Shown piece after piece: positions 41,243 through 49,502 of a stretch of DNA of 64,000 bases; the first letter of the stretch is position 1, and each line of letters starts with the position of its first letter. This DNA comes from Synergistaceae bacterium UBA6083 (GTDB lineage Bacteria; Synergistota; Synergistia; Synergistales; 79-D21), in NCBI GenBank assembly GCA_002436015.1, contig DIXJ01000003.1, positions 19,230-83,229 of the forward strand, read 5' to 3'. Both the position numbers and the translations under genes were made by a program. Below the pieces are notes generated by a model. It was not told where the DNA came from, did not search any database, and was given only the letters and a program-made list of their open reading frames with translations.

Positions 41243-42030
41243 ATCGTTTGGGCACCTTATGGAACGCGGCAGGCGACCTGCTGCTTAAGACACTGAACCT
41301 GTTCTACGGAATGACCCACTCCTACGGTCTGGCTATCATTCTGCTGACTATCCTGGTGAGGGTCATCCTGCACCCGTTGAACCAGAAACAGCTCGTAAGC
41401 ATGCAGAAAATGCAGAAGATCCAGCCGAGGATCAAGGCTTTGCAGGAGAAATTCGGCAATGACAAGCAAAAATTAAACGAAGAAACAATGAAGCTTTACA
41501 AGGAAAACAGTGTCAATCCTGCCGCGGGATGCCTGCCCCTCATCGTACAGTTGCCGATCCTGATCCTTCTCTTCAGGGTTCTCACGAATTTCAAGTTTGG
41601 TGGGGTTTCCTTCCTGGGTGTGGGGCTTGAGGAGTCTGTCCTTTCAACAATGGCGAAAGCCCTCGAGCTGAACGTACAGACCCCCGGTATCACGGCTCTA
41701 TTGACCGGGATTGCCTCCAATCCGGCGGGACTCTTGAATGTGGGGCTTTACGGTCCCAACCTTCTGCTGCTCGTCTCGATCGGATTCTTGACCTGGTTCC
41801 AGCAGCATCTTTCCGCGAGCAGCAATCCCCAAATGGCCTTCATGAACTGGTTTATGCCCGTTTTCCTGACATTCATCTGCCTGAACCTGCCAGGAGGCGT
41901 GTTGCTTTACTGGGGTGTCTCCTCCCTGATGAGTGTGTTCCAGCAGTGGCGTGTCGTCAAAACGACGGAAGTCGAGATGGAGAAGAAACCGACCCTTTTC
42001 AAGAATAAGCCGAACCGGGACGGGGAATAG
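41239..42030 (+). CDS. yidC: Membrane protein insertase YidC
   Basis: A 263-residue YidC/Oxa1 insertase of the short type, without the large periplasmic domain of proteobacterial YidC. LNLFYGMTHSYGLAIILLT begins the first helix, LHPLNQKQLVSMQKMQKIQP is the cytoplasmic coiled hairpin, and NPAAGCLPLIVQLPILILLF and MPVFLTFICLNLPGGVLLYW are the conserved helices. No lipobox Cys is seen. It starts with a GTG overlapping the yidD stop. Confidence 0.95.
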   Translation: MNRLGTLWNAAGDLLLKTLNLFYGMTHSYGLAIILLTILVRVILHPLNQKQLVSMQKMQKIQPRIKALQEKFGNDKQKLNEETMKLYKENSVNPAAGCLPLIVQLPILILLFRVLTNFKFGGVSFLGVGLEESVLSTMAKALELNVQTPGITALLTGIASNPAGLLNVGLYGPNLLLLVSIGFLTWFQQHLSASSNPQMAFMNWFMPVFLTFICLNLPGGVLLYWGVSSLMSVFQQWRVVKTTEVEMEKKPTLFKNKPNRDGE

Positions 42031-42035
42031 GGCGA

Positions 42036-42701
42036 ATGGTCGCAGAGAAGGAAAGGGAAGAGGATATGAACGTTCCCGAGTCCTTGGTCGTGGAAACGGA
42101 CTCCCTCGAAAAGGCCGTTGAAGATGCTGCCCGGCTGTGGGATATCCTCCCAAAAGACGTGAAAGTCAATATCCTGGAGGAAGGGAAGCGGTTCCTGGGG
42201 CTTTTTTCCCGGAAGACCCGCGTGGAATTGTTGCCTGCGGAAGACCTGGATGTCCTGAAAGGGAAGCGACTCCTGTCAGAGATCCTGGAAAAGATGGACA
42301 TGGATGTTGAGATCGAGGTTCATGAAGACGGAGTCCTGAATCTTACCGGAGCGGATGCGGGCATCATTATCGGAAAATACGGGGAAACATTGAAGTCCCT
42401 CGAATATCTCCTGAACCTGATATCACGCGACAGTTCACCATCCAGGCTGATCAGGCTGGATAGCGACGGTTACAGGGAAAGACGCGAGCTTAGCCTTCAG
42501 CGGGTGGCCCTTTCCTCTGCGAAAGAGGCGTTGCGTCGACATCGACCTATAACGATGGAGCCGATGACGAGCTGGGAAAGGCGAATTATCCATATTGCCT
42601 TGAAGGAGCACCCGGAGGTCGAAACCCGTTCGGTGGGGGATGATCCCCAACGGCGTGTCGTCGTTTGGCCGAGGGGCGGGAACCGTTCAAGAAATATCTG
42701 A
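42036..42701 (+). CDS. jag: Jag (SpoIIIJ-associated) RNA-binding protein
   Basis: A 221-residue Jag/KhpB protein. The Jag-N domain (SLEKAVEDAARLWDILPKDVKVNILEEG split at about residue 40) is followed by a KH domain (NLTGADAGIIIGKYGETLKSLEYLL) and an R3H domain (TMEPMTSWERRIIHIALKE). Such proteins bind RNA and influence cell elongation and division. An ATG at 42066 has a better ribosome site but would trim ten residues. Confidence 0.92.
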   Translation: MVAEKEREEDMNVPESLVVETDSLEKAVEDAARLWDILPKDVKVNILEEGKRFLGLFSRKTRVELLPAEDLDVLKGKRLLSEILEKMDMDVEIEVHEDGVLNLTGADAGIIIGKYGETLKSLEYLLNLISRDSSPSRLIRLDSDGYRERRELSLQRVALSSAKEALRRHRPITMEPMTSWERRIIHIALKEHPEVETRSVGDDPQRRVVVWPRGGNRSRNI

Positions 42702-42711
42702 CACGCAAGGC

Positions 42712-42752
42712 AAGGAGAGGACGCCGGAATCCACGGGGTCCTCTCCTTTTTT
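42712..42752 (+). terminator. Terminator after jag
   Basis: AAGGAGAGGAC (42712-42722) pairs with GTCCTCTCCTT (42738-42748), loop 15 bases, ending in a run of six T. Confidence 0.88.
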
Positions 42753-42868
42753 GGTAAGCGGAACGTCCTAGAAAAACTCTTGCAGATATTCCGTAAAAAA
42801 ACCGATTCGCCTCTTTGGTGCAAAAGATAAAATAGGGTAAACAAAACCACGAGGAGAGGTGATCCCTT

Positions 42869-44284
42869 ATGGCAAAAATCAGGAAAACCGGATTGGTCGT
42901 CGGGTTTGCCCTGTTGCTAATGGGTATTCTTTACGTTTTGCCCCATGAGTTTAAATCCCTATCACCCGCAGACTCGCAAGATGTCTTCACCGGCAATCCC
43001 GTTGCGTCCATTGCAAAAAAGTCTTCCCCCGCGGTTGTGAATATTGACACGAAAACCTTTGTACGGAAGTCTTTCTCTCCCTTCGGGAACGATCCCTTTT
43101 TAAGGCAATTTTTCGGGGACCAGATGGATCTCTTCTCCCGGGTCGTTCCGATGGAAGGGAAGGGGTCCGGGTTTATCGCCAGTCCCGACGGGATGATCCT
43201 GACCAACAGTCATGTCGTGGATGGAGCCGACTCCGTCATCGTTACGCTGTCTGATGGGCGCCGATTCGACGCGGAGGTTGTGGGAAAGGATCCCACTTAC
43301 GATCTGGCGGTCATCCGGATAAAGGCTGGCAATCTTCCGGTCTTGAAGATGGGAGATTCTGACCGGACCCAGGTTGGAGAGTGGGTAGTGGCGATTGGCA
43401 ACCCTTTTGGGCTTGAACATACCGTGACGGTGGGAGTCATCTCCGCAAAGAACCGGAGTATTCGACTCGAGAAACTGAATTTTGACGGATTTCTCCAGAC
43501 TGATGCCGCAATAAACCCGGGTAACAGCGGAGGGCCCTTGATCAACCTCGATAACCAGGTTATCGGGATAAACACGGCCATCGTTCCATACGCCCAGGGA
43601 ATCGGTTTTGCGATCCCGATCAACGTCGCCAAGCAGGTAATGAACGATTTGGTGAAGTTTGGCCGTGTCAAGCGAGCTTGGTTGGGGGTCTACATGCAGC
43701 CTGTGACTACAGATATCATTGAAGCTTTCGGCTTGAAATCCGGGGAAGGGGCGCTGGTCAGCGATGTGGTGCCCAATTCGCCGGCGGAAAAATCAGGCCT
43801 CCAACGCGGGGATGTTGTCAAACGCTTCGGGAGTGTTCCGATCAAGACACCCGACGATCTGTCAAAGGCCGTGAGGAAGCAGGTTGCCGGTGACGTTGCC
43901 AAAGTTGAAATTGTCAGGGAGGGGAAGACGATGAGCCTTTCCGTCCGTTTGGAGGAATTGCCGAATCAGGAAACCGCCAAAAAGAACGAAACTCCACATC
44001 TGGTACTACAGCTCGGAGTGGAAGTCGGCAACCTCGATGCCAAGACAAGACAACAGCTTGCCCTTCCGGCGCTTCAGGGGGTCGTGATCCTTCGGGTCGA
44101 AGGCTCTTCCCCCGCCGAACGGGCCGGCTTACGACCCGGTGACGTGATACAAGGGGTCAACGGCAGATCCATAAGGGATGTCCGTTCCTGGGAAACGACA
44201 TTAAAAGCCGCGGGAGGGAAGAAACTCGTTCTTCTGGTTTGGAGGGAGGGGCGGACGACCTTCGTTCCGCTCAATACACAATAG
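42869..44284 (+). CDS. degP: HtrA/DegP-family periplasmic serine protease
   Basis: A 471-residue HtrA protease with an N-terminal signal anchor. The trypsin-like domain has the triad His115 (LTNSHVVDG), Asp145 (YDLAVIRI) and Ser220 (NPGNSGGPL). Two PDZ domains follow: one around residues 270-360 (AWLGVYMQPVTTDI, GALVSDVVPNSPAEKSGL) and one around 385-470 (VVILRVEGSSPAERAGLRPGD). Two PDZ domains suit a DegP/DegQ-type quality-control protease in the periplasm. GAGGAGAGGTG precedes the ATG. Confidence 0.94.
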   Translation: MAKIRKTGLVVGFALLLMGILYVLPHEFKSLSPADSQDVFTGNPVASIAKKSSPAVVNIDTKTFVRKSFSPFGNDPFLRQFFGDQMDLFSRVVPMEGKGSGFIASPDGMILTNSHVVDGADSVIVTLSDGRRFDAEVVGKDPTYDLAVIRIKAGNLPVLKMGDSDRTQVGEWVVAIGNPFGLEHTVTVGVISAKNRSIRLEKLNFDGFLQTDAAINPGNSGGPLINLDNQVIGINTAIVPYAQGIGFAIPINVAKQVMNDLVKFGRVKRAWLGVYMQPVTTDIIEAFGLKSGEGALVSDVVPNSPAEKSGLQRGDVVKRFGSVPIKTPDDLSKAVRKQVAGDVAKVEIVREGKTMSLSVRLEELPNQETAKKNETPHLVLQLGVEVGNLDAKTRQQLALPALQGVVILRVEGSSPAERAGLRPGDVIQGVNGRSIRDVRSWETTLKAAGGKKLVLLVWREGRTTFVPLNTQ

Positions 44285-44295
44285 CGGCGTGCATA

Positions 44296-44349
44296 GCCAG
44301 AAAAGAAGCGGCAGGGGGACCTGGATCCCCCTGCCGCTTCTTTTCTGGC
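44296..44349. terminator. Perfect 24-bp inverted repeat, bidirectional terminator
   Basis: Arms 44296-44319 and 44326-44349 are perfect complements with a 6-base loop (CCTGGA). They include A4 and T4 runs that make it work in both directions between the HtrA gene and the convergent kinase gene. Confidence 0.9.
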
Positions 44350-44364
44350 CCGTTGCAATTTCTT

Positions 44365-45234
44365 TCATGCTTCGGGAAAACGAACCCTGAAGAGCAATCC
44401 TTCACCCTTCCCCGAGTGCATCTCTATCTTCCCACCATGAATCTGGGTAATCCGGTAGACCAACGGCAACCCGATCCCGTAACCAGGCATATGTCTGGAG
44501 CCGTCAGCACGCCAAAAAAGATTAAAGCACTGCCGGATTTCTTCCTCCGACATCCCAGGGCCCGTATCCCAAACCTCCAGGATAGATTCTTGAGTGGATT
44601 CATCTTGATATGTCCTGATTCCAAGATGCCCGCCGGGAGGAGAATATTTGCTCGCGTTGTCGAGGAGATTGGTTGCCAGAGCTAAAATTAGTGCCGACCT
44701 TCCCGTGGCCTTGGCAGAATGGATCTCTTTTTCCACCTGTTGCCCGCGCCGGTTGAAAATCAGGGTCAATCGCTGGCAGGCCTCCTCGGCAATCACTTCC
44801 AGGTCCAGGAGCACGACATTAGATGGCCGGTCACCCAAGTCAAGCCGGGAGAGTTCGAGCAGGGCTTCGATCATGTTTCGCATGGCATTGGCATGTTCGA
44901 GGATTTCAGAGAGTTTTTTCTCGTAAAACTCCTTGGATCGAGGCCTCAGGAGCGTGACCTCGGCCTTTCCCTTGATCACGCTGAGGGGGTTGAGAAGTTC
45001 GTGGCTCACATTCGAGGTATAACGGCGCAAATCACCGAAGGTTTGCCCAAGTTGCTCGACGGAAGCAGACAAAGCAGCTTCGAGGCGCCTTAAACCAGGG
45101 TCTTCTCCTTCAAGGGGGGGTAAAGGACCCGGATGGGTGATATCAAATTTTTCGAAATAATCAGCCAAGATACCGGCCAAATCCGATCCTGTCCCAGCAG
45201 AGGACAGGTCTTCGCCGGTACGTTCATCATCCAT
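44365..45234 (-). CDS. Soluble sensor histidine kinase
   Basis: A 289-residue HisKA/HATPase_c kinase with no membrane helix. The phosphoacceptor is His78 in SNVSHELLNPLSVI. The ATPase part has N-box ALATNLLDNASKYS, G1 box VWDTGPGM, F-box FNLFWRADGS and G2 box GYGIGLPLVYRI. The 75 residues before the H-box hold no domain I recognise, so the input is cytoplasmic and unknown. It lies 26 bases after the response regulator stop. The ATG at 45234 is chosen; a TTG 15 codons upstream lacks a well-spaced ribosome site. Confidence 0.87.
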   Translation of the reverse strand: MDDERTGEDLSSAGTGSDLAGILADYFEKFDITHPGPLPPLEGEDPGLRRLEAALSASVEQLGQTFGDLRRYTSNVSHELLNPLSVIKGKAEVTLLRPRSKEFYEKKLSEILEHANAMRNMIEALLELSRLDLGDRPSNVVLLDLEVIAEEACQRLTLIFNRRGQQVEKEIHSAKATGRSALILALATNLLDNASKYSPPGGHLGIRTYQDESTQESILEVWDTGPGMSEEEIRQCFNLFWRADGSRHMPGYGIGLPLVYRITQIHGGKIEMHSGKGEGLLFRVRFPEA

Positions 45235-45260
45235 GGGATACTCTTTCCCCGGACAGCGCC

Positions 45261-45941
45261 TCAAGCCTGGTCCGGACAAACCACCTTGTAGCCGACTCCC
45301 CGGACGGTAACCACCATCAGGTCGAGCCCGAAGGGGCGCAGTTTGTCGCGAAGGTACTTCACGTGGACGTCCACCACGTTACTTGTGCCTTCGTACTCTT
45401 CCTGCCATACGTTGGAGATGATCTTATCCCGGGTGAAAACCTGGTTCTCATGTCGCATCAGGAGTTCCAAGATGTCGAACTCGCGTCGCCTTAGCGGAAC
45501 GGTGTCTTCTCCCACACGGCATTCCCTTGCCAAGGGGTCGAGAGTGAGATGCCCGCAGCGCAGCATGGCAGGCTTGGGCTCGGAGATCCTGCGAATCAGG
45601 GCATTGACCCGGGCAAGCAGTTCCCTGAAGTCAAAAGGCTTGATGAGGTAGTCGTCAGCGCCCTGATCAAGGCCCACAACGCGATCCTCGATCGAATCCC
45701 GCGCGGTGAGCATGATCACCGGGACCTTCTTGCCTTCTTCTCGCAAGGCAGAGATGATATCCAGGCCGCTAAGCTTTGGCAGCATAAGGTCGAGGATGAT
45801 ACAATCATGATCTCCGGAACGGGCTTTTTTGAGTCCATCTTGACCGTCATAAGTGAAATCGACCATGTAGCCGTTTTCGGAGAATCCCTCGGAGAGGACC
45901 TCAACAAGTTCCTTGTTATCTTCGATAATCAGCAGCTTCAT
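45261..45941 (-). CDS. OmpR/PhoB-family response regulator
   Basis: A 226-residue regulator. The receiver domain has the acidic pair in IIEDNK, the phosphorylation site Asp51 (CIILDLMLPKLSG), Thr in MLTARDS and Lys in LIKPFDF. The C-terminal winged helix has LRRREFDILELLMRHENQVF and NVVDVHVKYLRDKL, the OmpR/PhoB type. With the soluble kinase downstream it forms a two-component system, and HtrA across the terminator could be a neighbour target, though nothing in the sequence proves it. Confidence 0.93.
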   Translation of the reverse strand: MKLLIIEDNKELVEVLSEGFSENGYMVDFTYDGQDGLKKARSGDHDCIILDLMLPKLSGLDIISALREEGKKVPVIMLTARDSIEDRVVGLDQGADDYLIKPFDFRELLARVNALIRRISEPKPAMLRCGHLTLDPLARECRVGEDTVPLRRREFDILELLMRHENQVFTRDKIISNVWQEEYEGTSNVVDVHVKYLRDKLRPFGLDLMVVTVRGVGYKVVCPDQA

Positions 45942-45986
45942 TACTTATCCCCCTCTCGGTTCTAATGAAATTGGGATTTCCGTTCT

Positions 45987-46015
45987 ATTAAATCACATGA
46001 AAAAGACCTTGTCGA
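45987..46015 (-). promoter_or_regulatory. Promoter of the two-component operon
   Basis: On the minus strand TCGACA (46015-46010), 17 bp, TTTAAT (45992-45987), with TGA before the -10. Confidence 0.55.
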
Positions 46016-46033
46016 GAGGGAAAAGCACGATTC

Positions 46034-46063
46034 TTTGCATAAAGGTTTCGGGGATGATAAAAT
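46034..46063 (+). promoter_or_regulatory. Promoter of rpsO
   Basis: TTTGCA (46034-46039), 18 bp, TAAAAT (46058-46063) with TGA before the -10. It starts a 70-base leader that can fold over the rpsO ribosome site. Confidence 0.55.
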
Positions 46064-46086
46064 ATCCTCCGACCCAGCGCTCGGAT

Positions 46087-46135
46087 CGGGGTTTCGTACC
46101 CCGTTCTGGGGCTCGGGATTCGCAAGAAACGGGGT
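46087..46135 (+). promoter_or_regulatory. Putative S15-responsive leader of rpsO
   Basis: Two mutually exclusive pairings share one strand. ACCCCG (46098-46103) can pair with CGGGGT (46087-46092). The wider ACCCCGTT (46098-46105) can instead pair with AACGGGGT (46128-46135), which includes the rpsO Shine-Dalgarno. rpsO mRNAs of many bacteria are repressed by S15 binding to leader structures of this general kind; recognition by S15 here is inferred. Confidence 0.45.
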
Positions 46136-46141
46136 GTCACA

Positions 46142-46408
46142 ATGATCGAACGTGAAGAGAAGCAAAAAATCATCGAGGAATACAAGGTCCACGGCGCGGA
46201 TACGGGATCGCCGGAAGTCCAGGTTGCGATCCTGTCCCACCGAATCCGTAGCCTGACGGAGCACCTGAAAACCCACAAGAAGGATTTTCATTCCCGCAGG
46301 GGCCTCCTCATGATGGTCGGCCAGCGGAGGAAGCTCCTGAACTACCTCAAAGGCAAGGACTTTAACCGATACCAGGATCTCATCCAGCGATTGGGTTTGC
46401 GGCACTGA
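46142..46408 (+). CDS. rpsO: Ribosomal protein S15
   Basis: An 88-residue S15. GADTGSPEVQVAILSHRIRSL and DFHSRRGLLMMVGQRRKLLNYL are diagnostic of the four-helix protein that binds the 16S three-way junction. GGGGTG precedes the ATG at 46142. A terminator follows, and pnp lies next, as in many bacteria. Confidence 0.97.
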   Translation: MIEREEKQKIIEEYKVHGADTGSPEVQVAILSHRIRSLTEHLKTHKKDFHSRRGLLMMVGQRRKLLNYLKGKDFNRYQDLIQRLGLRH

Positions 46409-46428
46409 TTTTCGCGAGACCTGCGGAA

Positions 46429-46462
46429 GGCGGGGACGGCAAAGCCGTCCTCGCCTTTTTTT
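46429..46462 (+). terminator. Terminator after rpsO
   Basis: A 12-bp stem with one G-T pair (46429-46440 with 46444-46455), AAA loop, then seven T residues. Confidence 0.9.
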
Positions 46463-46527
46463 ATGATCCTATGTTATTCTCGTAAGGACTAAAAAAATAC
46501 AGGAAGAGCCAAGGAGGCTATAGGATC

Positions 46528-48834
46528 ATGATTCAAACTTTTTCAATCGAGCTTGGAGGACGAACACTTTCCTTCGAAACGGGGAGACTTGCCAAACAGG
46601 CGAGCGGTTCCGTCCTGGTCACTTATGGGGAAACGGTGTTGCTCGTCACAGCCTGCATGACTGAAAAACCCCGTGAAGGCCTGGATTTCTTCCCCCTTTT
46701 GGTGGATTTCGAAGAGAGATTCTACTCGGCTGGCAAGATCCCGGGAGGTTTCATAAAGCGGGAAGGGCGCCCATCGGAAACAGCGACGTTGAGCTGCCGG
46801 ATTATTGACCGGTCGATCCGCTCGCTTTTCCCGGATCATATGAGGAACGACGTCCACGTCGTTGCAACGGTCCTTTCGGTCGACCAGGTAAACTCACCGA
46901 ATATCCAGGCCATTAACGCGGCATCGATGGCCCTGACCCTCTCCGAAATCCCCTGGGATGGACCGGTTGCTGCCCTGAGGGTGGGCTGCATTGATGGGGA
47001 GTTTGTTGTCAATCCCACGGAGGAGCAGCTCCTCCAGAGCACGCTTGACCTGGTCCTTGCGGGGCATATGGGCGGGATCACGATGGTTGAGGCGGGAGCG
47101 AGGGAGGTTCCCGAGTCGTTAATGGTTGATGCCCTTGAATTTGGGCACGAACAGATCAAGCGGCTGGTCCAGTTCCAGCTTGAAGCCCGCGAAAAGGCAG
47201 GAAAGCCCAAGGTTGAAGTTCCTGCCCCCCTGCGCATCGAAGCGATCGATGAAACGATTCGCAAGGAATTTTACGGAGAGATATACGAGGCTGTGGGCAT
47301 CCACGCCAAGGGACCGCGTAACGAGAAAATCTCGGAAATCAGGCAGAAGGCCATTGCGACCCTTGAAGGGGAATTCCCGGATTCGGGCCGTTACATTGCC
47401 AACGTTATCGAGGAATTTGTCAAGAAGGCAATGAGGGCGATGACGGTTGACGAAAGACGCCGTGCGGACGGCAGGACCATGGACCAGGTTCGCCCGATTT
47501 CCTGCGAGGTTGGAGTCCTGCCGAGGACGCATGGATCGGCCCTCTTTACCAGGGGAGAAACACAGGCACTGGTGACGACAACTCTTGGGATGGTGGGGGA
47601 GGACGAGCAGGTCCTGGATGGCTTGAAGATTGACGAACCCTCCAAGCGGTTTATGTTGCACTATAATTTTCCGCCGTATTCTGTCGGGGAAGTTCGCCCC
47701 ATGAGAGGGCCAGGCAGGCGAGAAGTCGGACACGGGGCCTTGGCCGAGAGGGCAGTGCGCTCCCTGATGCCTGCAGAGGACCAGTTCCCCTACATTGTCC
47801 GGGTTGTCTCGGATATACTCGAATCGAACGGATCGAGCTCGATGGCCTCCGTTTGCGGGGCAAGCATGGCCCTGATGGATGCAGGGGTTCCGATTCCCCG
47901 CCCCGTCGCCGGGGTTGCCATGGGATTGATCAAGGAAGGCGAAAAAGTCGAAGTCCTGACCGACATCCAGGGGCTTGAGGATCACTACGGAGATATGGAC
48001 TTCAAAGTCACCGGCACGGAAGCGGGCATCACTGCGCTTCAGATGGACAACAAGGCTGGCGGAATCACTCGCGAAATCCTCGAAAAGGCTCTTGGGCAAG
48101 CCCGCCAGGGGCGGCTGCATATTCTTGGGGAGATGGAAAAGGCCATTCGTGAGCCGAAACCCGAACTTTCCCCCTACGCTCCCCGCATGTACACGACCAC
48201 GGTGCCGGTAGATTCCATCAGGGATGTCATCGGTCCTGGCGGCAAGGTCATCCGCGGGATCTGTGCCTCCACCGGCGTCAAGATGAACGTAGAGGACGAC
48301 GGTCGGATTTTCATCGGCGCCACGAACGAGGAATCCGCGAAGAAGGCCTTGCAGATCATCCGAGACCTGACGCGCGACGCTGAGGCAGGAGAGGTGTTCT
48401 ATGGGAAGGTCACCCGCTTGCTGAGTTTTGGAGCTTTTGTTGAAGTCCTGCCCGGCAAGGAAGGGTTGCTGCACGTCAGCGAAATCAGCACCCATCACGT
48501 GCCGAAGCTGGAGGACGCAGTCAAGCCCGGTGACATGGTCCTCGTCATGGTAAAAGAGATTGACGACATGAATCGGGTGAATCTCACCCGTCGTCGCCTC
48601 CTTGAGAAGGCCGAAGAACACCATCTGGCCGAGCAGTTCCCGGAGGCCTATCCCCTTGAGCTGGAGAGGGAAGAGCGGATCGCGGCAGCAAGCGCCGCGG
48701 CTGGTCCTGCTTCGGAAAGGCCTCGAAGGCCGGAGGGGGAAGGCAGGGACCGTCGTCCCAGCGGCGGCGATCGCCCGGACAGGAGGGGCAGTGGCTCAAG
48801 GGATCGTGGGAGGGGACCCGGTGACCGTCATTAA
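46528..48834 (+). CDS. pnp: Polyribonucleotide nucleotidyltransferase (PNPase)
   Basis: A 768-residue PNPase, the 3'-to-5' phosphorolytic RNase of the degradosome. Two RNase PH-like halves, the second with the active-site [29 protein letters not shown] region (broken at [14 protein letters not shown] and [13 protein letters not shown]), flank a helical domain. KH follows near residue 561 ([14 protein letters not shown]) and S1 near 620 ([19 protein letters not shown]). A 50-residue Arg/Gly/Asp-rich tail is longer than usual and may add RNA affinity. A ribosome site CAAGGAGG precedes the ATG. Confidence 0.96.
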   Translation: [768 protein letters not shown]

Positions 48835-49267
48835 AGTGAGATTGGAACGGGAAGAAAGTACACATGGGTTGCCTCTCCCCGAATATGCCACTCCGGGTGC
48901 GTCGGGGGTAGATCTCCGTTCAGTCGAGTCAATAACGGTCCAGCCCGGTTCATGGGGATTTGTGGGAACGGGACTCCACCTCGAGATTCCTCAGGGATAC
49001 GAGGCCCAGGTAAGGTCCAGGAGTGGGCTGGCCCTGAAAAAAGGGGTCATGGTCCTGAACACTCCGGGGACGATTGACAGCGATTACCGTGGAGAAGTCC
49101 GGGTCATCCTGATGAACCTGGGGCATGAACCCTTTAAGGTCGAACCGGGAGACCGAATCGCGCAGATGATCTTCTGCCCGGTGACAAAGGTCGAATGGGA
49201 AGAGACCAACCGGCTTTCTTCAACCGAGAGGGAAGCAGGCGGCTTCGGAAGCACGGGATCGAAGTAG
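48821..49267 (+). CDS. dut: Deoxyuridine 5'-triphosphate nucleotidohydrolase (dUTPase)
   Basis: A 148-residue trimeric dUTPase that converts dUTP to dUMP and keeps uracil out of DNA. The five motifs are GASGVDLRS, RSRSGLALKKGV, GTIDSDYRGEV, GDRIAQMIF and REAGGFGSTG. The GTG at 48821, 14 bases inside pnp, is chosen because GGAGGGG lies just upstream; a GTG five codons later is possible. Confidence 0.94.
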   Translation: MTVIKVRLEREESTHGLPLPEYATPGASGVDLRSVESITVQPGSWGFVGTGLHLEIPQGYEAQVRSRSGLALKKGVMVLNTPGTIDSDYRGEVRVILMNLGHEPFKVEPGDRIAQMIFCPVTKVEWEETNRLSSTEREAGGFGSTGSK

Positions 49268-49282
49268 GCAAAAAACGAATTT

Positions 49283-49315
49283 GGAGGGGGGGCGCCAAGT
49301 GGCCTCCCCTCTTTG
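49283..49315 (+). terminator. GC-rich hairpin after dut
   Basis: GGAGGGG-type and CCTCCCCTC-type arms around an AAGT loop, with a few mismatches and CTTTG behind. A moderately convincing terminator. Confidence 0.5.
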
Positions 49316-49436
49316 CGCTTCAGGGGTTCTGACTGGTTGGACCCTGACGAATGGAATCCAAGCTAAATAGGAAACTCTTGAACAACATTGAGGACTTAAA
49401 TTAATGATCAATTTGAACAATCGGGGTGGCTTGTAG

Positions 49437-49465
49437 TTGTCGGATTTCGCCCCGAAGATTAGAAT
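49437..49465 (+). promoter_or_regulatory. Promoter of thrS
   Basis: TTGTCG (49437-49442), 17 bp, TAGAAT (49460-49465). It leaves about 30 bases of leader, too short for a T-box; no operator hairpin was seen. Confidence 0.5.
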
Positions 49466-49502
49466 GTCGCAATATACCACGTTGGACCAGGGGGATGAAG
49501 CG

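Noticed and set aside
42828..42833. TAAAAT as a promoter for the HtrA gene
   Set aside because: No -35 hexamer and no TG extension at the right distance; too weak to list.
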